From Chitinophaga ginsengisegetis (GTDB lineage: Bacteria > Bacteroidota > Bacteroidia > Chitinophagales > Chitinophagaceae), in NCBI RefSeq assembly GCF_900168065.1, contig NZ_FUZZ01000001.1, forward strand, positions 248,001 to 312,000: a stretch of DNA of 64,000 nucleotides. The letters run 5' to 3'. The notes under the pieces are model-generated. The model was not told where the DNA came from. It did not search any database and worked only from the letters and a program-made list of their open reading frames with translations. Every line of letters starts with the position of its first letter. Within the stretch, counting starts at the first letter, position 1. Positions 9,141-18,632 of this stretch are shown here, piece after piece. Both the position numbers and the translations under genes were made by a program.

Positions 9141-9632
9141 ATGAATATTGAAAAAGCGATTCTTGCCGGTGGCTGTTTCTGGGGTGTGGAAGAACTGATC
9201 CGCCAGCTTCCGGGCGTGATCTCTACAGTAGTGGGATACACCGGCGGCGATGTTCAAAACGCCACCTACCGGAATCATGGCACACACGCGGAAGGCATTG
9301 AAGTTACCTTTAATTCAGCAGTACTATCATACCGTTCCCTTCTGGAATTTTTCTTCCAGATCCATGATCCTACCACCCGGAACAGGCAGGGCAACGATAT
9401 AGGTACTTCTTACCGCTCCGCCATCTTTTACCGGAACGAAGCACAGCACGAAACTGCCAATGAGCTAATTGCGGAACTGAATGCCTCCGGTAAATGGCCC
9501 GGACCAATTGTAACGGAAGTGGTACCCGCAACTGCCTTCTGGAACGCCGAGGAAGAACACCAGGACTATCTCCAAAAGCACCCGCATGGGTACACCTGTC
9601 ACTTTGTGCGGCCCGAATGGAAAATAAACTAA
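9141..9632 (+). CDS. msrA: Peptide methionine sulfoxide reductase A
   Basis: 163 residues. Reduces the S-epimer of methionine sulfoxide in proteins, repairing oxidative damage. The catalytic motif GCFWG is at residues 11-15 with nucleophile Cys12, followed by the conserved [19 protein letters not shown] and [10 protein letters not shown] segments; [18 protein letters not shown] near the end contains a likely recycling Cys. Length matches short MsrA forms. There is no signal peptide, so it is cytoplasmic. A strong purine-rich ribosome site (AGAGGAAAG) precedes the ATG. A strong hairpin follows the gene. Confidence 0.97.
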   Translation: MNIEKAILAGGCFWGVEELIRQLPGVISTVVGYTGGDVQNATYRNHGTHAEGIEVTFNSAVLSYRSLLEFFFQIHDPTTRNRQGNDIGTSYRSAIFYRNEAQHETANELIAELNASGKWPGPIVTEVVPATAFWNAEEEHQDYLQKHPHGYTCHFVRPEWKIN

Positions 9633-9635
9633 CAT

Positions 9636-9678
9636 AAAAAAGGAGAAAATGAATCAACTTCATTTTCTCCTTTTTTTA
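9636..9678. terminator. Bidirectional intrinsic terminator
   Basis: A 12-bp perfect stem (9642-9653 with 9659-9670), a 5-nt loop, a run of A before and a run of T after. It can terminate msrA on the plus strand and the permease gene on the minus strand. Confidence 0.88.
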
Positions 9679-9701
9679 TACAGAGAGATAAACAATGTTC
9701 G

Positions 9702-12086
9702 CTATTCTGATCTCAGCGACTTCACAGGGTTCATCAGCGCCGCCTTCACCGACTGGTAGCTCACCGTCAGCAAGGCGATTAACAGCGCTCCCACAGAAGC
9801 TGCCACAATGATCCACCAGGATATTTCCGTGCGGTATTCGTAACGCTGCAGCCAACTATTCATAAAATAACAAGCCACCGGCACCGCTATCACCAAAGCA
9901 ATAACAACCAGCAGAACAAAGTCCTTTGTCATTAAACGCCATAAATTGAAAACGGAGGCCCCCATCACTTTCCGCACCCCTATCTCTTTTACCCGTTGCT
10001 CTGCCATGAAAGACGCCATGCCAAAAAGCCCCAGGCAACTGATAAATATTGCCAGCACTGCGAAGAAGCTCGACAATTTAGCGATGCGTTGTTCCGCATC
10101 AAACTTAGTGGCATACTCATCGTCCACAAACCTGTAAACGAAAGGAATACCCGGGTTATACTTTTTAAAAACGTCCTCGATCCGGGCAAGCGCATCAGCC
10201 GTTTGTTTAGCCGGATTTATCCTGGCATTGATGATATTGGCCGCGTTGTAATCCAATGTAAAAACAGTACGGAAAACCGGCTTATATGGCGACTGCATCA
10301 CCATGTCTTTTATCACGCCAATCACCGTAAAAGGTTGGCCATCTTTTTTTACAATTTCTCCTATGGGATTTTTAAGGCCCATGAACTTAACAGCCGATTC
10401 ATTCAGGATCATAGCCGTGGTATCAGAAGCAAAATCCCTTGAAAAGTCGCGCCCTGAAATGATCTGCCAGTTAATCGTTTTTCCGAAATCATGTGTAACG
10501 CTTACCGCTCCAAAATTTCCCTGCGCTCCTGGCGCCATGCCTTTCCAGGTATATCCATTGTTGATTGCGTCCACATCTGTTGTAGGCGCGGAAGAATAAG
10601 ACATCTCCGTAATAGCACCTGAAGCCACCAGCTCATTCCTGATAAGCTCGAAATGATCTTTCAATGCCGATGTAGACACCGGGATAAGGAGCAATCCCTC
10701 CCGGCTATAGGCGGTGGGCCGGTTTTTAGCGAAATGGATCTGCCTGAATACTACAATTGTCCCGATAATAAGGATCACCGATACGGTAAACTGTGTCACC
10801 ACAAGGGCTTTCCGCGGAATGGCAGCATAACGTCCGGCGCGGAAAGTACCTTTCAGTACTTTTACCGGTTCAAAGGAAGAAAGATATAACGCCGGGTAAC
10901 TGCCCGCAATTAAACCGGTGAAGAGCGTAACAGCAAGACCAACCAGCCAGAATACCGGGCTGCCAAAGGGTATGCTTACCTTTTTATCGGCTACGTCGTT
11001 AAATGCGTGTAATCCGGCCTGTACCAGCACCAGCGCTCCTACAAAACCGATCGCAGCCAGCAGAAGGGATTCACTGAAAAACTGCATGATCAGCTGACCA
11101 CGAAGGGAACCTACCGCCTTGCGGATGCCCACTTCTTTGGCCCTCTTTTCAGAGCGGGCGGTGCTCAGGTTCATAAAGTTGATACACGCCAGCAACAGCA
11201 CAAATACGCCAATAATCCCGAAAAGCCATACAAACTGGATCCTGCCACCAATATTCTTTCCGTTCTCCCAATCGGCATATAAATGCCACTTGCTCATGGG
11301 ATGAAGAAAAACCTCCGGTTTAAAAGCAGCGTCTGCTGCACGTACTTTGCGCAGTTTCACATCTTTTATTTTAGCGGATACTTTTTCGAGGTCCGCATGA
11401 TCAGCAAGCTGTGCATAGGTTTGCGTGAAATTAGACCGCCAGGGGTTTTCCATTTCCCTGATCCAGGGCTGGTTGCTCAGGTATAAGGCCCACGGCGCCA
11501 TAAAATCCAGGTTCCTGAAGGCAGAGTTGTACGGAAGATCTTCATATACCCCGGTCACTTTCACGGCTGTTCCGTTATCCATTTTCACCAGCTTATCGAT
11601 TGGATCCATCTCCCCGAACAATGCCTTTGCTGTAGACGCAGACAACAGGATAGAAGCCGGATCCTTCAACCCGCCACGGGTGCCCTTCAGCATTTTAAGC
11701 GTAAGCATCTCCGGAAAATCCGGCTCAAAATAATTCCCTGTTTTGGAAACAGCATTGTTATTATAAGCCAGTACATGCTTATTTTCCCACGAAGCCATTA
11801 CAACATACTTGAAATCGCTGCCGTACTTATCCCGGATCTCTTCACCCAGCAGATAAGGGTTAGCCGTTTGGGTACCTACCACCCCATTAAAGGTCTGATG
11901 CTGCATTACCGCCACAATACGGTCGTAATTCGCGTGATTTTTACTGAATGTCAGCTCGTCATGTATCCACAAACCGATCAGCAGGGCCACCGCCATACCG
12001 GTAGATAGTCCCACGATATTGATGAACGAAAACGTTTTGTTCTTCAAAAGGTTTCTCCAGGCAACCTTGGTATGATTTCTTAACAT
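9702..12086 (-). CDS. ABC transporter permease, MacB/FtsX type
   Basis: 794 residues with the duplicated architecture common in Bacteroidota: a first membrane helix (about 20-42), a MacB-like periplasmic core (to about 280), three helices with an FtsX domain (about 285-430), a second periplasmic core (to about 665) and three final helices. ARSEKRAKEVGIRKAVGS and the second copy EQRVKEIGVRKVMGAS are the paired FtsX cytoplasmic signatures. No ATPase or membrane-fusion protein gene is adjacent, so it is an orphan. Such permeases may act in peptide or lipid export or in envelope stress signalling; the substrate is not evident. Confidence 0.92.
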   Translation of the reverse strand: MLRNHTKVAWRNLLKNKTFSFINIVGLSTGMAVALLIGLWIHDELTFSKNHANYDRIVAVMQHQTFNGVVGTQTANPYLLGEEIRDKYGSDFKYVVMASWENKHVLAYNNNAVSKTGNYFEPDFPEMLTLKMLKGTRGGLKDPASILLSASTAKALFGEMDPIDKLVKMDNGTAVKVTGVYEDLPYNSAFRNLDFMAPWALYLSNQPWIREMENPWRSNFTQTYAQLADHADLEKVSAKIKDVKLRKVRAADAAFKPEVFLHPMSKWHLYADWENGKNIGGRIQFVWLFGIIGVFVLLLACINFMNLSTARSEKRAKEVGIRKAVGSLRGQLIMQFFSESLLLAAIGFVGALVLVQAGLHAFNDVADKKVSIPFGSPVFWLVGLAVTLFTGLIAGSYPALYLSSFEPVKVLKGTFRAGRYAAIPRKALVVTQFTVSVILIIGTIVVFRQIHFAKNRPTAYSREGLLLIPVSTSALKDHFELIRNELVASGAITEMSYSSAPTTDVDAINNGYTWKGMAPGAQGNFGAVSVTHDFGKTINWQIISGRDFSRDFASDTTAMILNESAVKFMGLKNPIGEIVKKDGQPFTVIGVIKDMVMQSPYKPVFRTVFTLDYNAANIINARINPAKQTADALARIEDVFKKYNPGIPFVYRFVDDEYATKFDAEQRIAKLSSFFAVLAIFISCLGLFGMASFMAEQRVKEIGVRKVMGASVFNLWRLMTKDFVLLVVIALVIAVPVACYFMNSWLQRYEYRTEISWWIIVAASVGALLIALLTVSYQSVKAALMNPVKSLRSE

Positions 12087-12245
12087 GGCTAACTGATTTA
12101 CCGTTGAAAAACAATAATGCTGCCATTCCTGTAATACTTACTGGTAGACGTTCTATGAGTATTTTGTTTTCATGTATCTGTCCGGATACGAACACGGGTG
12201 TCTGAAAATGGACACCGTAACAATCAGGCAGGAGATGAAAGGTTC

Positions 12246-13970
12246 CTACGGGGCTATATTCGACGATGAATTAATTTTTACATCTGCATATTGCCAGGCG
12301 GATTCAAATGCAGCTAATACTTCTTTCGCCTCCTTATTTTTCTTCTGCAAAACCAGCGCATTATGTAAACCGATCAATGCCCATCCATTTTTCCTCCAAA
12401 TTTCCAGGTCTTTCCGGTAAACTATCTCTGCCTGCCGGTATTGTCCTGCTTTGAGCAGCACAGCGCCTAAATGATGCCGCACGGAGAAGAACCAATCTGG
12501 CGGCTCGTTGTAGTTGAGGTGGTCTTCCATAGCCACGGCCTCCTTTAACAATGAAATAGCTGTGTCGAATGACTGTTGCTGAACTGCGATGCCCGCAGCT
12601 AACACCTTTCCGGCAATTTGTACCAGGTCGGCCGAAGTATTGATATTCCAGATCGTCAGACTTCGCAGGATGGTATCAGCAGCAAGTACATGCAGGCTAT
12701 CCAGTTCTTTTTGGGCCTTTGTTACCTCATGCCTGCCCAAAAAAGCCAGTCCTTTTGCGTAATGCCAGATGGCCCGGGGATACACCAGGTTATTTTCCGG
12801 TGATGGAAGCGCCAGTATGGTATCCCACATCGATAACTTCGCGGCAATATAAAACGGGATGGTATAGTAGTGCTGCAAAGTGCCCCAGCCAGGCATGCTC
12901 ATAATCTCTTTGGAGGTATGTTGCTGCAACCTGACAGCGGTTTGCCAGGCCAGTGTGGAATGGCCTTCCAGTGTGGCAGTAGCCGCCAGAAAGTGATAAT
13001 TATGCGGGTAGTACGCCAAAGGGTAAGCGCCCTGTGCATGACATGCAATTGTATACACACTATCTGTTGCCAAAGCGCGGATATTTGACAGTGAACCTTC
13101 ATGATAATCGCCGGTACGGATATAGACATGTGAAGGCATGTGTAACAAATGCCCGGCGCCGGGCACCAGCGTATCCAGTAATTTTGCACTATGCAAAGCT
13201 TTTTCCGGCTGCGAAGAGGCTTCCATTACATGAATATAAAAGTGATGCGCGCCGGGATGAGTGGGGTGAAGTTTCATCAGGTGTTCCAGTACCGCTACTA
13301 TCGCGGGGGTCCATGCTTTGGGCGCTTGTGTTCTTTTTTCATACAAATCCCAGGGATGCAGGTTCATCATCGCCTCTGCGTATAAAGCACCGATATCCGG
13401 ATCATCGGGAAATCGCGTATACACTTTTTTCATGGCTGTTGCATAGGCACTGTCCAGGGCGCTGCGATCAGCCGGTGGCTCTTTAACGTACCTGGTGGTC
13501 AAAGCGGCAATGAGGGCCTGCTCTTTTGCGCTGCTTTGATGGGAAAGCGCTTGTGCCTTCACAACTGCTTCGTAAGCGCGCTGAAAATTATCGGATTCCA
13601 TGCCGGCATTGTAATTGGGTCCCAGTACATATGCAAGGCCCCAGTACGCCATGGCACACGTTGAATCCAGCCGGGTAGCTTCAAAGAAAGAACGGGCTGC
13701 TTCTGCATGGTTAAATCCATAGGACAGCATCATTCCCTGGTTAAAATAAACCTGTGCTGCTTTCACGGATGTTGAAATCGTGAAATGAATCCCTTGCAAA
13801 CCATCAAACAGCGGCGCTTTCTTTCCGGATGTATACCATTCTTTGTCAGTGGTGGCAGGAACTACGCAAGCAATGGTATTCGCCATGCTTTTTACCTCTT
13901 TGATCGGGCGTCCGTAATTGCAGGCCATCAGGCAGCCTGAAATAACAGATACTACATATAAATTTTTCAT
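12246..13970 (-). CDS. TPR-repeat lipoprotein
   Basis: 574 residues. The N-terminal MKNLYVVSVISGCLMACNYG contains a lipobox (LMAC, Cys17), so the product is probably an outer-membrane or periplasmic lipoprotein. Several tetratricopeptide units are visible, for example GMMLSYGFNHAEAARSFFEA (about residue 78) and AYWGLAYVLGPNYNAG, and near the C terminus KAGQYRQAEIVYRKDLEIWR. HPTHPGAHHFYIHVMEAS is a conserved His-rich stretch seen in this protein type. It probably scaffolds protein-protein contacts. It lies in the same direction as the permease, but a 159-nt gap makes an operon uncertain. Confidence 0.85.
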   Translation of the reverse strand: MKNLYVVSVISGCLMACNYGRPIKEVKSMANTIACVVPATTDKEWYTSGKKAPLFDGLQGIHFTISTSVKAAQVYFNQGMMLSYGFNHAEAARSFFEATRLDSTCAMAYWGLAYVLGPNYNAGMESDNFQRAYEAVVKAQALSHQSSAKEQALIAALTTRYVKEPPADRSALDSAYATAMKKVYTRFPDDPDIGALYAEAMMNLHPWDLYEKRTQAPKAWTPAIVAVLEHLMKLHPTHPGAHHFYIHVMEASSQPEKALHSAKLLDTLVPGAGHLLHMPSHVYIRTGDYHEGSLSNIRALATDSVYTIACHAQGAYPLAYYPHNYHFLAATATLEGHSTLAWQTAVRLQQHTSKEIMSMPGWGTLQHYYTIPFYIAAKLSMWDTILALPSPENNLVYPRAIWHYAKGLAFLGRHEVTKAQKELDSLHVLAADTILRSLTIWNINTSADLVQIAGKVLAAGIAVQQQSFDTAISLLKEAVAMEDHLNYNEPPDWFFSVRHHLGAVLLKAGQYRQAEIVYRKDLEIWRKNGWALIGLHNALVLQKKNKEAKEVLAAFESAWQYADVKINSSSNIAP

Positions 13971-14073
13971 AAAGGGATTAAATTGTAAACATACTTTGGG
14001 GTAATGGAAAATATCGGGGTATAAGCCTGTCGCTGATTACTAATTTACATAAAAATCAGTACTAAAGGAAGAA

Positions 14074-14103
14074 GCGGGTGTATCAATGTTCAGATACACC
14101 CGC
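14074..14103 (-). terminator. Hairpin after the DUF4157 gene
   Basis: An 11-bp perfect stem (14074-14084 with 14093-14103) with an 8-nt loop, only 20 nt past the stop of the DUF4157 gene. The following minus-strand bases are only moderately T-rich (TTCTTCCTTT). Confidence 0.6.
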
Positions 14104-14122
14104 TGTAATTTCGTGGGTATAT

Positions 14123-15370
14123 TTATGCAGCGGCGCTATCGTCTGTGGTTGCATGATCTTCGCTGGCAACAGGGCCTCCGGATGTGGAGGAGGATGAATC
14201 TCCACCCAGGAATATTAATAAAGCCGCGGCGCTTGCGGTGCCTATAATCAGTCCTAATTTGGATACAGGCTCGGGGTCTGCTAAAGCAGCCATCACTAAT
14301 ACAACCATTCCTCCAAGAGCGAAAGCCGGGATGCCGATATTGATCAGGAATCGCTCTACCCGTTGCCGTAATTCCGGGCTTGTGTCGGGGCTTGGTGAAG
14401 CCGTTACGGGCGCTCCTTCCCGGCGCATAGCAGGGAGCGGCCTTGAGGGAAACTCTCTTTCAGCAAATTCCCTTGCTTCAGCAAGATCCTGCGCTTGCTC
14501 CCTGGTTAACTGGTAGCCCCGGCACCTGTCGTTGATATCCCATTCTCCCAGTTTGGTGCGCAGGCGGCCACGGTCATAATTAAAACGGTCGCGGTGCCCA
14601 TCCCAGCTTCCATAATCGGGATGTGGGGTACTCCTGCCAAAGAGGCCATGAGGGTCGTTTTCAGCGTCCATAATACGGTGTGCAACTTCATCCAGCAAAG
14701 CAATGATCTCCTGGAGCAAATTAAAGCAGGGATCCGGCCCTCCCGGCGTACCGGCGATCTGGCGTTGTACCGTGGCCGGCGCTGTAACGTTTTGCTGCAC
14801 TACATGCGTAAGCTCATGCGCCAGTAGATGTTGTCCTTCCCGGGAATGAGGATTGTATTCCTGTTCATTGAATACAACATGATTGCCCAGCGTGTAGGCC
14901 CGGGCGTTGACAGCTTCCGCCGACTGCGCAGCTTTATTATCTGTATGCAGCACTACATTGCTAAAGTCGTAGCCTATTTTCTGTGACATTTGCCGCTGGA
15001 TGGTGTTATTCAGTGGCTGCCCGCCAGTGGAAATCACTTCATTTATCATGTCTGTGGATGGAGCAGCGGCTTCCGCGCCGCCGATCTCTTTGCGGCTCAG
15101 CTCGTCTTCATGTTCGCATGCTTTACATTTTCGTTGCAGGGATGTGCTGTGGCCATTATTTATTTTAAGGTCCATAGCGGCAGGCTGGGTAACGGCATCA
15201 GCTACGGCGTCCGCCTCTTTTTCCAGCGGGGTATCCGGTTGTCCGACCTTTAGCCGGGGCTGAAAAAAGGCGGGTTTCACAGATTGCAGGTGATCGTTTT
15301 TAGCACTGAAAAAAGGGGTAGGCTGTGGGTGTACAGTCCCTGGTGATTGATTGGGTACTTTAGAAAACAT
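14123..15370 (-). CDS. DUF4157 (eCIS core) protein with two C-terminal membrane helices
   Basis: 415 residues without a signal peptide. A disordered N terminus with a Cys pair motif (RKCKACEHEDEL, about 80-91) precedes a DUF4157 domain (about 115-195) carrying the metallopeptidase-like HELTH (185-189) inside LLAHELTHVVQQ. DUF4157 proteins are strongly linked to extracellular contractile injection systems (eCIS) and other toxin delivery routes, where the domain marks effectors. A helical region (215-310) follows, then two hydrophobic helices (about 343-364 and 371-390) and a Ser-rich tail. No contractile sheath, tube or baseplate gene lies in the window, so this is an orphan. The membrane helices could be the active, pore-like part. 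Confidence 0.85.
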   Translation of the reverse strand: MFSKVPNQSPGTVHPQPTPFFSAKNDHLQSVKPAFFQPRLKVGQPDTPLEKEADAVADAVTQPAAMDLKINNGHSTSLQRKCKACEHEDELSRKEIGGAEAAAPSTDMINEVISTGGQPLNNTIQRQMSQKIGYDFSNVVLHTDNKAAQSAEAVNARAYTLGNHVVFNEQEYNPHSREGQHLLAHELTHVVQQNVTAPATVQRQIAGTPGGPDPCFNLLQEIIALLDEVAHRIMDAENDPHGLFGRSTPHPDYGSWDGHRDRFNYDRGRLRTKLGEWDINDRCRGYQLTREQAQDLAEAREFAEREFPSRPLPAMRREGAPVTASPSPDTSPELRQRVERFLINIGIPAFALGGMVVLVMAALADPEPVSKLGLIIGTASAAALLIFLGGDSSSSTSGGPVASEDHATTDDSAAA

Positions 15371-15497
15371 TTTGGGGTAGATTAAATGTTAATGGATTTT
15401 GGGGTTCATCTGTGGGGAAGTTACTAAAAATTCAGAGAAAAAAGGGGAAATAGGAGAACGTGACAGAGGGAGGTAGTTCTGTCCAAAGAATTTCATC

Positions 15498-16985
15498 TTA
15501 AAACTCTTTCCATTTTGTCAAATAAATAGAGCGTGGTGCATCTCTATCAAATTTCCTTGTACCGAATACATATATTTCCCTGGAAGTGTTCACGAATATG
15601 TACTCTCCCTGACTGTACCGCATCTCGGAGTCTTCAAACGTATAATCCCATATGTAATGTCCTCGTTCGTCTACCTTTAGTATATAAGCAGAAGAGGAAC
15701 CATAATCATTATCGGATACATAGCCTGTAATGTAGTGTTGATCATGATTTCCCATATAAATACTGGTTGGATATACCTTCCCATTAATGCCATATTTGGA
15801 GTTAAAGTAAGTTTGCTCCCATAACACGTCACCATTTGTTTTATCAACCTGAAATAGCCAAAGGCTTGTTTGGTTATTGTAAGAATTAGTATATCCTAAA
15901 ATGGAGAAATTACCTTCCGAAGTAATTTCCAGACTGACAGGCGTATCATAGCCGGTTTTACCGTAGATTCTCTCCCAGCGCAGTTGATTTTTTTTATCGA
16001 AATAATGAAGAATCGCGTCTCCTGTCATATTCGTGGAGCCGGGAGGGTTATAATAATAGTAAGGGTTAGCAGCCATAAAAGATGAGTCTGGAGCAGTAGC
16101 CATTTTATAAATGTATAATCCCTCATTGAATTTATTGTAATTAGGTGTACTCCACTCTAAAAGCATATTACCCTGCAGATCATACCAACAGTCTGTTAAA
16201 GTCGGATTCAGGGGATTAGGTGAGTAACCTGTAATAGTTCTTACGGTCACTTTAAAAACATCTTCCTTTAATAACTGAAAACGGACAAATCGCTGCATGG
16301 CATTGATATCGATATTCTTTTCCCACATCCGGTTCCCGTTGACATCAAGTTTAACAATAGCCACTCATGGCGTATACAGGTATTGGTATGTGGCTGCCAA
16401 AATGTAGCCATCCTTTACTTTCATTAGCTGTGTAGGTGTCCACTGTTCATGTTCATGGTATTGCATGTCCCATTGTACATTACCGGATGTGTCGATTTTA
16501 ACGAGCCTTGGCCAGGCTATAGTGTTATCATACATTTTCGCCAGTATAATAAATGCATTATCGGTTGTCGGCAATACCTGTAAGATCTCCTTGATCCTTC
16601 CATCCGTGTATTCCTTTTCCCAAAGTTTTGTTAGTCCTCCTGCTGTGATTTTCTCTGTTTTACTTTCATAGATAATTTGCCCACTATCAGCTACAATAAA
16701 GGCTCTACAATAAATGGTCCTACCTTGTCCTATACCTTTTAAAGAAGCATAAAACGAATCTGGTGATGTTACTTCCAGGATATTATACATCATGGATGAG
16801 TCGGGGCTGTTTCCCCAACGAAAGCCACACAGCCGTACTTTAGCAGAGTCGATGCCGTGATAAGAGGCTTAAATAGTAATATTATCGAACTTTTGAATAG
16901 AAATGGAATCGATAGCTACGAAAATAGTGGTATCACCGCTTTTTTGAGGGGCAACATAATATCGTTTCACCAGTGAATTGGGCTA
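15498..16985 (-). pseudogene. Secreted beta-propeller-like/FN3-like protein broken by in-frame stops
   Basis: One minus-strand reading frame continues across a TGA at 16365-16367 and a TAA at 16869-16871, up to a TAG at 16983-16985. Before the TGA the frame reads GYILAATYQYLYTP and directly after it VAIVKLDVNGNRMW, a seamless join. The C-terminal part has repeated motifs such as GNFSILGYTNSYNN and ITGYVSDNDYG, as in PQQ-like propeller proteins. The segment around 16700-16870 resembles an FN3-like unit (VRLCGFRWGNSPD). The pieces could be read as two separate genes (15498-16364 from a GTG, 16365-16793 from an ATG), but the continuity argues for a single decayed gene. No signal peptide remains. 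Confidence 0.75.
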
Positions 16986-16987
16986 GA

Positions 16988-17176
16988 TTAACCACTTTCT
17001 ACCTTTTCCTTTAACTGAACACGGAGATCAACGCCGGCCTCCGGTGTCTCCGGAGCGCCGGCAAGCTTTGCTACCTGCGCAATCTTTCGATTGTTTATTT
17101 CACGACACCCGTCATGGGTTAGTACGTTTACTTTCCACCTGGGCCGGCTTTGCTTAATCCCATTGCTTAATTTTTC
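16988..17176 (-). pseudogene. Unidentified coding remnant
   Basis: A 62-codon frame between a TAG and a TAA has protein-like composition (for example NNRKIAQVAKLAGAPETPEA) but no start codon. It is more GC-rich than the pseudogene next to it and in a different frame. It could be the frameshifted 5' part of the neighbouring broken gene, or the end of a lost gene. It also contains a GC-rich inverted repeat near 17033-17062. No family is recognised. Confidence 0.35.
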
Positions 17177-17207
17177 CTATTCCCACCCTGAGCAACTTCT
17201 TATGTTG

Positions 17208-17783
17208 TCACTGATTATCTGTATAAACCTGGTTTAACTTATATATTTTATGATAGCTATCATATTCAATCAGCTCTTCATCTTTCCTGAATTGAAGATC
17301 TAACGCGTGATGAAACTTATGATTATTAGGGGAAGCAGCTTTCAGGTTCGCTTTTGTCAAAGGCTGTGGTGCAGAAGCAGCATCCTTGCTGAAGAAATAT
17401 TCCGGCTGGTACTTTTCTGATTCTTTTGGTGAGTGTGCCAGATGCTTAAATTCATATATCAATATAGTTTCTTCGGGATTGAGGACTCTGTATTCCTTCC
17501 TATCAACAAATCTGAATACATTTCCCTTTGTATCTTTAAATCCATAAGTCGCATCTTTATCCATTGTATAAGATCGACCATCGTGTTTGATCTTTATTTC
17601 ATTGCCATCAAATAGAATATTAGTGCTGATTTTGTGCTTTTCTGTTTTGTAATTAATAGCATAAGTCAGTTTCTTATGCTGAAAGTCAGTGGCAGTTTGA
17701 TAAATACCGCTACTGTCTTTTTGCGCCATGGCTGTGGAAATTGTAAAAAGGCTACTTGCCAGCAGGAGAAGTAAATTTTTCAT
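17208..17783 (-). CDS. Hypothetical secreted protein
   Basis: 191 residues with a signal peptide (MKNLLLLLASSLFTISTAMAQ). The mature part is mostly beta-strand and charged, with patterns such as FDGNEIKIKHDGRSYTMDKD that suggest a small extracytoplasmic beta-sandwich. I do not recognise a family. No coupled neighbour; it lies 92 nt downstream of the HYC_CC_PP-like gene on the same strand. Confidence 0.65.
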   Translation of the reverse strand: MKNLLLLLASSLFTISTAMAQKDSSGIYQTATDFQHKKLTYAINYKTEKHKISTNILFDGNEIKIKHDGRSYTMDKDATYGFKDTKGNVFRFVDRKEYRVLNPEETILIYEFKHLAHSPKESEKYQPEYFFSKDAASAPQPLTKANLKAASPNNHKFHHALDLQFRKDEELIEYDSYHKIYKLNQVYTDNQ

Positions 17784-17875
17784 TTTCTAAATATTTAAAT
17801 TTTAGTTATACTGTTAATGTCATTAATGACCAATACCAGTGATCTGATTTTCGGCATCATCTTAACAGAGAAGTA

Positions 17876-18268
17876 TCAGATCCGGAAAACCTGCACAAGG
17901 AGGAAGATAGGTTGAGGAGAGCTTCGCTTGACGAAACAGAAGATATGATATGGGATAGTGCGTTCGGGGACTAGATGACAGCTATAGTTATTAACTGGAG
18001 GTAATTCAGCAGTATACAAAATTGGCTTTTCCACAAAAGAAAGCTGCAGAACACTGATTTTATGGTTATCGGTCTTTGCAATATGCATTTTGTCTTTACA
18101 ACAACCTTTTAGTGTACCTTCAGGATTGCATCCACAGCCTTTCTTATCCCCAAAATTTAAAATCGAAATTTTTGCCAGGTGTCCGCAACAGTAATGAAAA
18201 TTGATAGCCACGCCAAGTGCAACATTCGTGTATACTACTACCAGAAATATGGCGAATAGCTTTTTCAT
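17876..18268 (-). CDS. HYC_CC_PP-like cysteine-rich exported protein
   Basis: 130 residues with an N-terminal signal sequence (MKKLFAIFLVVVYTNVALG). The mature part has NFHYCCGHLAKISI, GCGCNPEG and GCCKDK, then a Pro-rich C-terminal part ending PQPIFLLVQVFRI. This matches the pattern of the small Bacteroidota family called HYC_CC_PP, whose Cys/His motifs suggest metal binding and which is often found near heavy-metal transport genes. No such transporter lies in the window. The function is inferred from motifs only. Confidence 0.7.
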   Translation of the reverse strand: MKKLFAIFLVVVYTNVALGVAINFHYCCGHLAKISILNFGDKKGCGCNPEGTLKGCCKDKMHIAKTDNHKISVLQLSFVEKPILYTAELPPVNNYSCHLVPERTIPYHIFCFVKRSSPQPIFLLVQVFRI

Positions 18269-18388
18269 TTTTCTTTAATTACTTTAGCGCAATTCCTGCT
18301 CTAAAGTAGAATCAAAAACGCGACTTTTTAATGATGCTCGTCAGGTATACTGCTGATAGTAATCAAAGAAATTGTATCAGCATTTAAC

Positions 18389-18422
18389 AAAAAAGGCTTG
18401 TAAGTCAATTACTTACAAGCCT
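18389..18422 (-). terminator. Intrinsic terminator 3 nt past a tRNA 3'-end fragment
   Basis: A 12-bp perfect stem (18394-18405 with 18411-18422), a 5-nt loop and a run of T on the minus strand. It stands just where a tRNA terminator would be relative to the fragment at 18424-18452, so it may be the original terminator of the tRNA-Leu gene now at 46126. Confidence 0.82.
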
Positions 18423-18423
18423 C

Positions 18424-18452
18424 TTGTGCCCAGAACTGGAATCTAACTATAT
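18424..18452 (-). repeat. tRNA-Leu 3'-end fragment (candidate attachment site)
   Basis: 23 of 29 bases match the T-arm and acceptor end of the tRNA-Leu(CAG) at 46126-46209, in the same orientation, including 15 identical bases (18426-18440 against 46125-46139). The rest of the tRNA is absent. This geometry, with an intact tRNA at one end and a 3'-end copy at the other, is the hallmark of integration into a tRNA gene. Confidence 0.6.
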
Positions 18453-18485
18453 CTGGGTATCAATATGCTATAGATCAGTTTAAAA

Positions 18486-18632
18486 ATGGCTACTTTCGGT
18501 AAAAGAGTTAGAGAGTGCAGGGAAGCTAAAAGCCTTTCCCAGCAAGAATTAGCAAAGCAAATGAAGACTTCTTATCCTGTCGTGGGTAAGTATGAACGTG
18601 ATGAGATGCTGCCGTGCAATTGGACTATTTAG
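18486..18632 (+). pseudogene. Truncated XRE-family regulator
   Basis: An ATG frame gives an intact first part of a helix-turn-helix XRE domain: GKRVRECREAKSLSQQELAK followed by VVGKYERDEMLP. At about 18614 the homology stops and the frame runs into the antisense of an RHS tip, ending at TAG 18630-18632. A normal XRE domain would need about 15-20 more residues. This is a recombination scar between a phage- or element-type regulator and RHS DNA. Confidence 0.7.

Noticed and set aside
9702..12086. FtsX cell-division component
   Set aside because: The duplicated MacB-type periplasmic cores and the 794-residue length fit orphan MacB/FtsX permeases, not the short division protein.
14123..15370. 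DUF4157 protein as a normal secreted metallopeptidase
   Set aside because: No signal peptide is present and DUF4157 proteins are not established proteases; the HELTH motif alone is not enough.
18424..18452. A second functional tRNA gene
   Set aside because: Only the T-arm and acceptor end are present, with changes in conserved T-loop positions; there is no anticodon arm.
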